Source of the DNA: CBDBCU01 sp965243185 | GTDB lineage: Bacteria > Chloroflexota > Dehalococcoidia > Lucifugimonadales > UBA3495 | Direction of reading: 5' to 3' | DNA: 64,000 nucleotides | NCBI GenBank assembly: GCA_965243185.1 | Contig: OZ251531.1 | Location: 1,860,001 to 1,924,000, forward strand | In this document: piece after piece, positions 59,421 through 64,000 of the stretch | Position numbering within the stretch: the first letter of the stretch is position 1 | Layout: each line of letters starts with the position of its first letter | Notes under the pieces: model-generated | Told to the model about the DNA's origin: nothing | Databases searched by the model: none | What the model saw: only the letters and a program-made list of their open reading frames with translations | Program-made: the position numbers and the translations under genes

Positions 59421-61325
59421 GTGCTGAAAAATCTGGCTTGGCTTGGCGGCCTGGTCATTCTCCCTTTGGCAGTATTTGCCTTGCTGACGACTCTGCCGCT
59501 GACCGCGCAGGCGCAAGGGGAGCCGCCGCACATAGTTATAGGCAAGGCTATAGCCGACGGCTCGGCGGCGGCGACCGGCAGTACGGTAACTGCTTGGGAC
59601 GGAAACACGGAAATCGGCTCGGCCACGACTGGGGAGGGTGGCAACTTTTTCTTGCAAGTAAGCCGGCCGTCGGGAAGCGTCATCCATTTCAAGGTTAATG
59701 GCGTATTCGCCAATGAGACACTTTCTTGGTGGGAGTCAGGCTACAGTACCGGTAGCAACTCCGAACGTTTCATCCTTACGGTCGGCGAAGCGGACCCTGA
59801 TGCCACCCCGTGGCCCACGCCTACACCCACGCCAACCCTACCACCCACACCAACCCTCACCCCTACACCTACTGCACCCTATATCACTTCATCTGCAACC
59901 AGCGGACCACCAGGTACGTTCGTCGAAATCCTGGTGGGCAACTTTAAGAGTTTCGTACCGGTGCGAAGCCTAACCGTAGGCGGCGTTACCGTTAACCAAG
60001 TACTAGCAACAACCGACGCCCAAGGTACGGTTTATTTCTCCGTTTTTATCCCGGGGCTACCTTCAGGCGACTATACTATCGAGGCTGATATAGGCGGCGA
60101 CCCTGCCAACGTCAACTTCACCATTACCGACCCCGACTGCACCCTTGCCGCTGGCACATCCAGTCCGACTATTACGCTTTCCCCAAACAGCGGCGTGGAG
60201 GGGAAATACTTTCCCGAGCTGCACGGCGCGGGTTTCAAGGGGTTTATGCCAGTAAGTCGGTATGAGCACGGTTCCATTGATTATGAACCCCTTTCTTATC
60301 CCTTCCGGTTCACCAATTGCGACGGTGAGTTGTCGGATTTCCCATGGGGAATATCCGATGTGTCACCGGGTAGGCATACCATTGAGGTTGAGGTAGCAGG
60401 CAACACAGCCAGCGTAGATTTCACAATTACACCCGGGCCCGCGATTACCCTGTCAGTGAACAGCGGCCCGCCGGGTAGCACCATCACTCTACGCGGCGAA
60501 CATTTCGAACCCTTTGCCCCGGTGCAGCGCGCTTGGATCAACGCCATTGGGGTACTGCCCTCGCCGGCTCCGTCGACCAACGCCCAAGGTATGACGGAGT
60601 TTGAGATCCGCATCCCTGACGTGGCACCGGGCGAGTATTCGATTTGGGTTCAGGTCAGCAACACTAGGGCCTATGTTTGGTTCACGGTAACACCGGCATC
60701 CGCTCCTACGCCGACACCGCGGCCCACCGCTACGCCTACTCCCACGCCTACCCCGGCCCCTACGCCTACGCCAACCCCTGCTCCCGAGCCGCCGCAGCTA
60801 CCTGGCAGCAGCGAGCCGCCGCACATTTTCGCCGGCACGGCAACCCTTAACGGCAACCCGGCGGGGCAAGGCGTTGCTATTGACGCTTACGACAGCGGGC
60901 GGCTGATTGGGGCTACGGTAACCCAAGCCGGCGGGCGGTTCTCCATCCATGTCCACCGGGCGGAGGGCGTGATTACTTTCCGGGTGAATAATCAGGCCGC
61001 GGCGGAGAGTTGGACGGCTTGGCAACGGGGGCAGGTAACGACCGGCTTTAACTTGACGGCCGGCGGGGACGGCAGCCGGGAGACGGACCCGGCCCGGCTG
61101 TTCGCCGCCTTGCCGGACTTGGTGCGGGCTTTTGGCTTTGACAACGCGACCAAGCGATGGGACTTTTTCGACCCGGCGGCGGCCGATGTCAGCACCTTGA
61201 CCCGATTTATGCCCGGCAATATCTACTGGCTGTTGGTGTCCCGCACTACTTCGTTGGTGCTGAACGGGATGGAGCGGAATTTGTCCTGCGTGGAGGAGGA
61301 CTGCTGGAACCTGATTGCTTGGTGA
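59421..61325 (+). CDS. Exported multidomain surface protein with duplicated terminal domain and IPT/TIG-like repeats
   Basis: 634 residues, GTG start after AAAGGAG, signal peptide cut near AQAQG. Domain 1 (about 34-122: PPHIVIGKAIADG, GNFFLQVSRPSG, FKVNGVFANE, TTG/STGS) is repeated near the C-terminus (about 468-555: PPHIFAGTATLNG, GRFSIHVHRAEG, FRVNNQAAAE, TTGFNLT). Between them, after a PTPTP linker, are three ~90-residue immunoglobulin-like repeats (SGPPGTFVEILVGNF, NSGVEGKYFPELHGAGF, NSGPPGSTITLRGEHF) and a second PT linker. The end has a carbohydrate-binding-like LTRFMPGNIYWLLV segment with two Cys. Probably cell-surface adhesion or binding. Confidence 0.8.
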   Translation: MLKNLAWLGGLVILPLAVFALLTTLPLTAQAQGEPPHIVIGKAIADGSAAATGSTVTAWDGNTEIGSATTGEGGNFFLQVSRPSGSVIHFKVNGVFANETLSWWESGYSTGSNSERFILTVGEADPDATPWPTPTPTPTLPPTPTLTPTPTAPYITSSATSGPPGTFVEILVGNFKSFVPVRSLTVGGVTVNQVLATTDAQGTVYFSVFIPGLPSGDYTIEADIGGDPANVNFTITDPDCTLAAGTSSPTITLSPNSGVEGKYFPELHGAGFKGFMPVSRYEHGSIDYEPLSYPFRFTNCDGELSDFPWGISDVSPGRHTIEVEVAGNTASVDFTITPGPAITLSVNSGPPGSTITLRGEHFEPFAPVQRAWINAIGVLPSPAPSTNAQGMTEFEIRIPDVAPGEYSIWVQVSNTRAYVWFTVTPASAPTPTPRPTATPTPTPTPAPTPTPTPAPEPPQLPGSSEPPHIFAGTATLNGNPAGQGVAIDAYDSGRLIGATVTQAGGRFSIHVHRAEGVITFRVNNQAAAESWTAWQRGQVTTGFNLTAGGDGSRETDPARLFAALPDLVRAFGFDNATKRWDFFDPAAADVSTLTRFMPGNIYWLLVSRTTSLVLNGMERNLSCVEEDCWNLIAW

Positions 61326-61336
61326 ACATGGGCGCG

Positions 61337-61372
61337 GCCGGCCGGTTTTATCCGCGGATAAAACCGGCCGGC
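61337..61372. repeat. 36-bp perfect palindrome
   Basis: 18 bp (GCCGGCCGGTTTTATCCG) followed directly by its exact complement, 10 bp after the surface-protein stop. No T-run follows, so it is not a standard terminator. Confidence 0.7.
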
Positions 61373-61434
61373 AGACAGGGAAAATAGCCGAGGGATGGCT
61401 TGCCGGGGAAATGCCGGGATACCTGTAGGACATT

Positions 61435-61461
61435 CGGGATTCCCGTTGGCGCGGGAATGAC
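61435..61461. repeat. Dispersed repeat A, variant
   Basis: CGGGATTCCCGTTGGCGCGG then GAATGACGG. Confidence 0.7.
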
Positions 61462-61484
61462 GGGGAGCGGAGGGACGCAAAGGG

Positions 61485-62840
61485 ATGCAAGAATTGAAAG
61501 ATCTGGTTATCGCCGTGGTGGGGGCGACCGGCGCGGTGGGGGCGGAGTTTCTGAAAATCGTCGAGCAGCGGCATCCCCAGCTGTACGGGCTGAAGCTGCT
61601 GGCCTCGAGCCGCTCGGCCGGGCAAAAGCTGACGGTCAACGGGCGGGAGTTCACGGTGGAGGAAACTACTGAGGATTCCTTTAAGGGCGTGGATATTGCC
61701 TTTATTTCGGCCAGTACCGAAGCCAGCCGCCATTGGGCGCAGTTGGCGGTCGCCGCCGGGGCGGTGGTCATTGACGATAGTTCCGCCTTTCGGATACAGG
61801 AGGAGGTGCCGCTGGTGGTGCCGGAAGTGAATGGCATTGATGTTACTTGGCATCAGGGCATTATCGCCATTCCCAACTGTTCGACCACGCCGCTGGTGAT
61901 GGTGGCGCATCCGCTGCGCCGGGTCAATCCCATCCGCCGCATCATCGCCGACACCTATCAATCGGTGTCCGGGGCCGGCGGGGCCGCGGTCCGGGAATTG
62001 ACCGAGCAGACCCAAGCCTTGCTGAAAGGGCATCCGGTAACGCCGCGGCAGCAGCCCAAGCAAATCGGATTTAATGTCATCCCGCAAATCGACTCCTTCC
62101 TGCCTAACGGCTACTCCCGGGAGGAGCAAAAGATGATGGACGAAAGCCGCAAGATACTCCACGCTCCGGAGATTAAGGTGGCGGCGACCTGCGTACGGGT
62201 ACCGGTGTTTGTGTCGCACAGCGCGGCGGTGCATATTGAGTTTGCCGAAGGGATGCAGCCGGCGATGGCCCAAGCGTTGCTGAGGGATATGCCCGGGGTG
62301 CGGGTGCTGGACAACCCGCAGCAGGGGGAGTATCCGATGCCCTGGGATGTAACCGGGGAGGATGATGTTTTTGTGGGGCGGATCCGCCGGGATGAAAGCA
62401 ATCACGAAGGCGGGCGGCGGGAGAAGTGGCTTTCCCTGTGGGTGGTGTCGGACAACCTACGGAAGGGGGCGGCCCTGAACTCCATTCAGATTGCTGAGGA
62501 ACTGGTGGCGCGGGACTGCCTGAAACCCGGCGCGACGCCCCGGCCCAAGTTTCGGGTGGGGGAGCCGGAGAGTTGGGATAGCTGTTCCTGGCAAGAGGAG
62601 TATGATTACTTCCGGGCGCACATCGACGAACTTTTGCCGGATTACGAAGGCCAGTATGTGGCAATCATCAACCGAACTATAGTGGACTCCGACCAGGATG
62701 AGGGAGCATTGAAAAGCCGGCTGAAGGGCAAGTATGAAACCCGAAGGGTATTTACCCAACGGGTAACCCGGGGGCCGCGTATAATGCAATATCCCGGGCG
62801 TTTCGTCCACAGCTATACGGAGCGGGATTTTGTCGCATAA
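61485..62840 (+). CDS. asd: Aspartate-semialdehyde dehydrogenase with a C-terminal extra domain
   Basis: 451 residues against the usual 330-370. Residues 1-~355 are aspartate-semialdehyde dehydrogenase: VVGATGAVGAEFLKIV, catalytic Cys in IIAIPNCSTTPLVM near 131, DTYQSVSGAGGAAV, VRVPVFVSHSAAVHIEF and GRIRRDESNHEGGRREKWLSLWVVSDNLRKGAALN-type end. Residues ~360-451 (WQEEYDYFRAHIDELLPDYEGQYVAIINRTIVDSDQDEGAL) resemble the small DUF5678-type domain. It makes the semialdehyde used for lysine, threonine and methionine; dapA follows. The fusion's effect is unknown. Confidence 0.93.
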   Translation: MQELKDLVIAVVGATGAVGAEFLKIVEQRHPQLYGLKLLASSRSAGQKLTVNGREFTVEETTEDSFKGVDIAFISASTEASRHWAQLAVAAGAVVIDDSSAFRIQEEVPLVVPEVNGIDVTWHQGIIAIPNCSTTPLVMVAHPLRRVNPIRRIIADTYQSVSGAGGAAVRELTEQTQALLKGHPVTPRQQPKQIGFNVIPQIDSFLPNGYSREEQKMMDESRKILHAPEIKVAATCVRVPVFVSHSAAVHIEFAEGMQPAMAQALLRDMPGVRVLDNPQQGEYPMPWDVTGEDDVFVGRIRRDESNHEGGRREKWLSLWVVSDNLRKGAALNSIQIAEELVARDCLKPGATPRPKFRVGEPESWDSCSWQEEYDYFRAHIDELLPDYEGQYVAIINRTIVDSDQDEGALKSRLKGKYETRRVFTQRVTRGPRIMQYPGRFVHSYTERDFVA

Positions 62841-62970
62841 CTACAGCCGGCGGTTCTGGCCGCCGGCCCCGGTTCTGGAGGTGCGGATTTCAGGAGCGGC
62901 TCAGACACGGGCGGTTACAGTCCCGGCCCGGTAAGTTCAGCAGGGGCCGGCAAAACCGGCCGCAACGGTG

Positions 62971-62976
62971 TATAAT
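62971..62976 (+). promoter_or_regulatory. -10 element of dapA
   Basis: GGTGTATAATAG, perfect TATAAT 32 nt before the dapA ATG; weak -35. Confidence 0.55.
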
Positions 62977-63008
62977 AGCCCCAAGACAACCCCCGCAGGA
63001 GGTTCGGT

Positions 63009-63899
63009 ATGACGGAGCTAGGCCGGCTAATCACCGCAATGGCAACTCCCTTTGACGCTGAGGGGCAGGTCGATTATCCCCAAGCCTGCCGTTTGGCTAA
63101 CGCCCTGCTGGATTCGGGCAGCGACGGCGTCATTGTATCCGGCACTACCGGCGAGTCCCCGACGCTGACTACCGAGGAGAAACTGCGCCTTTACGCCGAG
63201 GTCAAGGACGCCGTGGGCGAGCGCGGCGCCGTGGTGGCCGGCACCGGCAACTACAGCACTGCCGAGAGCATTGAACTGAGCCGGGAAGCAGAACGGGCCG
63301 GCGTGGACGGCTTGCTGCTGGTAGTTCCCTACTACAACAAGCCGCCGCAGGAAGGTCTGTACCAGCATTTCAAGGCCATTGCCGGCAGCGTCCACCTGCC
63401 TTGTATGCTCTACAATGTCACCAGCCGCACTAGCCTTAATATGACCCACGAAACTACCATCCGCCTGAGCCAGGTGGATAATATCGTCGGGGTGAAAGAG
63501 GCGGGGAGCGACCTGGACCAGATAACCCGCATCATCGACGGGGCCCGGGACGGCTTTCGGGTCTGGAGCGGCAACGACAACGAAACCTTTTACATAATGG
63601 CGACCGGCGGCTACGGCGTGGTCAGCGTCGCCGCCCATCTGGTCGGCCGCCAGATTAAGCAGATGATGGGGCTACTGCTGGAGGGGGAAGTGGAACGGGC
63701 GGCCGCGGAACACCGCCGCCTGCTGGAACTGTTCAAGGTTCTGTTCATCGTTTCCAATCCCATACCGGTGAAACACGCTCTGAACCACATCGGCTTTGCG
63801 GCCGGTCAGCCGCGGCTGCCGCTGGTGCCGGCTGACGCCAAGGCGGCGGCGCAAATCGAGGAAACCCTGTCCCGGTACGAAATGGATTTGCCGGTTTAG
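63009..63899 (+). CDS. dapA: 4-hydroxy-tetrahydrodipicolinate synthase
   Basis: 296-residue class I aldolase condensing aspartate semialdehyde with pyruvate in lysine/diaminopimelate synthesis. SGTTGESPTLTTEEK near residue 42, catalytic Tyr in MLYNVTSRTS near 136 and Schiff-base Lys in NIVGVKEAGSDL near 164 are present. AGGAGG precedes the ATG. It follows asd but has its own -10 element, so both genes may be expressed separately as well as together. Confidence 0.95.
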   Translation: MTELGRLITAMATPFDAEGQVDYPQACRLANALLDSGSDGVIVSGTTGESPTLTTEEKLRLYAEVKDAVGERGAVVAGTGNYSTAESIELSREAERAGVDGLLLVVPYYNKPPQEGLYQHFKAIAGSVHLPCMLYNVTSRTSLNMTHETTIRLSQVDNIVGVKEAGSDLDQITRIIDGARDGFRVWSGNDNETFYIMATGGYGVVSVAAHLVGRQIKQMMGLLLEGEVERAAAEHRRLLELFKVLFIVSNPIPVKHALNHIGFAAGQPRLPLVPADAKAAAQIEETLSRYEMDLPV

Positions 63900-63929
63900 C
63901 GGGCCGGGTGAGAATTACATAACGGCCGG

Positions 63930-64000
63930 CTACTCCGCAAAGCGATACTCCTGCTCCCATATCTTGCCTTCGCCCTTAATATACTGGCCGGTGCGGATGG
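63930..64000 (-). CDS. C-terminal end of another protein with the recurring FDLY/GKC domain (rest off window)
   Basis: Minus-strand frame open at the right edge encodes IRTGQYIKGEGKIWEQEY then RFAE and TAG at 63930-63932. It matches the last ~20 residues of the recurring domain (IRTGQFVRGEPPAWSVEL at 1-1908, IKTGQFIAGKGELWQVEL at 29899-31941). The rest of the gene lies to the right. Confidence 0.75.
   Translation of the reverse strand, partial: IRTGQYIKGEGKIWEQEYRFAE

Overview
GC-rich (roughly 60-65%) bacterial chromosome segment, probably Chloroflexota of the Dehalococcoidia/SAR202 type or a related sponge or marine lineage. This is inferred from gene content: two luciferase-like (F420/FMN-type) oxidoreductases, a class III CoA-transferase, a GrdB-like selenoprotein, GT39-type membrane proteins with an unusual C-terminal domain, PT-rich surface lipoproteins and many short dispersed palindromic repeats. 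No rRNA, tRNA or CRISPR array was recognised.

Layout. 1-3.8 kb: end of a membrane protein with three copies of a recurring C-terminal domain, a CcmA-like ABC ATPase and a luciferase-like oxidoreductase. 4.3-7.2 kb: a gene split by an IS6-family element (exact 8-bp target duplication) that carries a D12-class adenine methylase as passenger. 7.3-17.6 kb: housekeeping genes (MidA-type methyltransferase, gyrB, NUDIX, trpS, inositol-phosphatase family, CoA-transferase, PlsY, a second luciferase-like enzyme). 17.6-23 kb: a structured intergenic region, a Doc/Fic toxin pair, an exported protein, peroxiredoxin, HAD hydrolase and a HEPN pair. 23-30 kb: ABC solute-binding protein, AAA ATPase + DUF4276 pair, GNAT, a GrdB-like protein with an in-frame UGA that looks like selenocysteine, and a Zn alcohol dehydrogenase. 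30-36.5 kb: two paralogous GT39-type proteins with identical leaderless promoters, a coiled-coil protein and a paralogue of the exported protein. 36.5-43.8 kb: MFS transporter, isochorismatase-fold hydrolase, VWA protein, proB-proA. 43.8-45.5 kb: a Pycsar antiphage system (TIR effector plus pyrimidine cyclase). 46-48 kb: split transketolase. 48-56 kb: a mobile and defence island with IS30, a MITE, an IS256-like element, an IS982-like element and an IS1-like element, surrounding a methyltransferase-HNH fusion and a PD-(D/E)XK-like nuclease whose partner gene is broken. 56-64 kb: acyl-CoA-dehydrogenase-like monooxygenase, TlyA, rhomboid protease, surface protein, asd and dapA (lysine/threonine pathway), and at the right edge the tail of another protein with the recurring C-terminal domain.

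The strongest discoveries are the selenocysteine candidate with a plausible bacterial SECIS, the Pycsar operon, the IS6-like element with a methylase passenger, the methylase-HNH fusion, the recurring cysteine-paired domain present in four proteins, and the exact target-site reconstructions that show which genes insertion sequences have broken.
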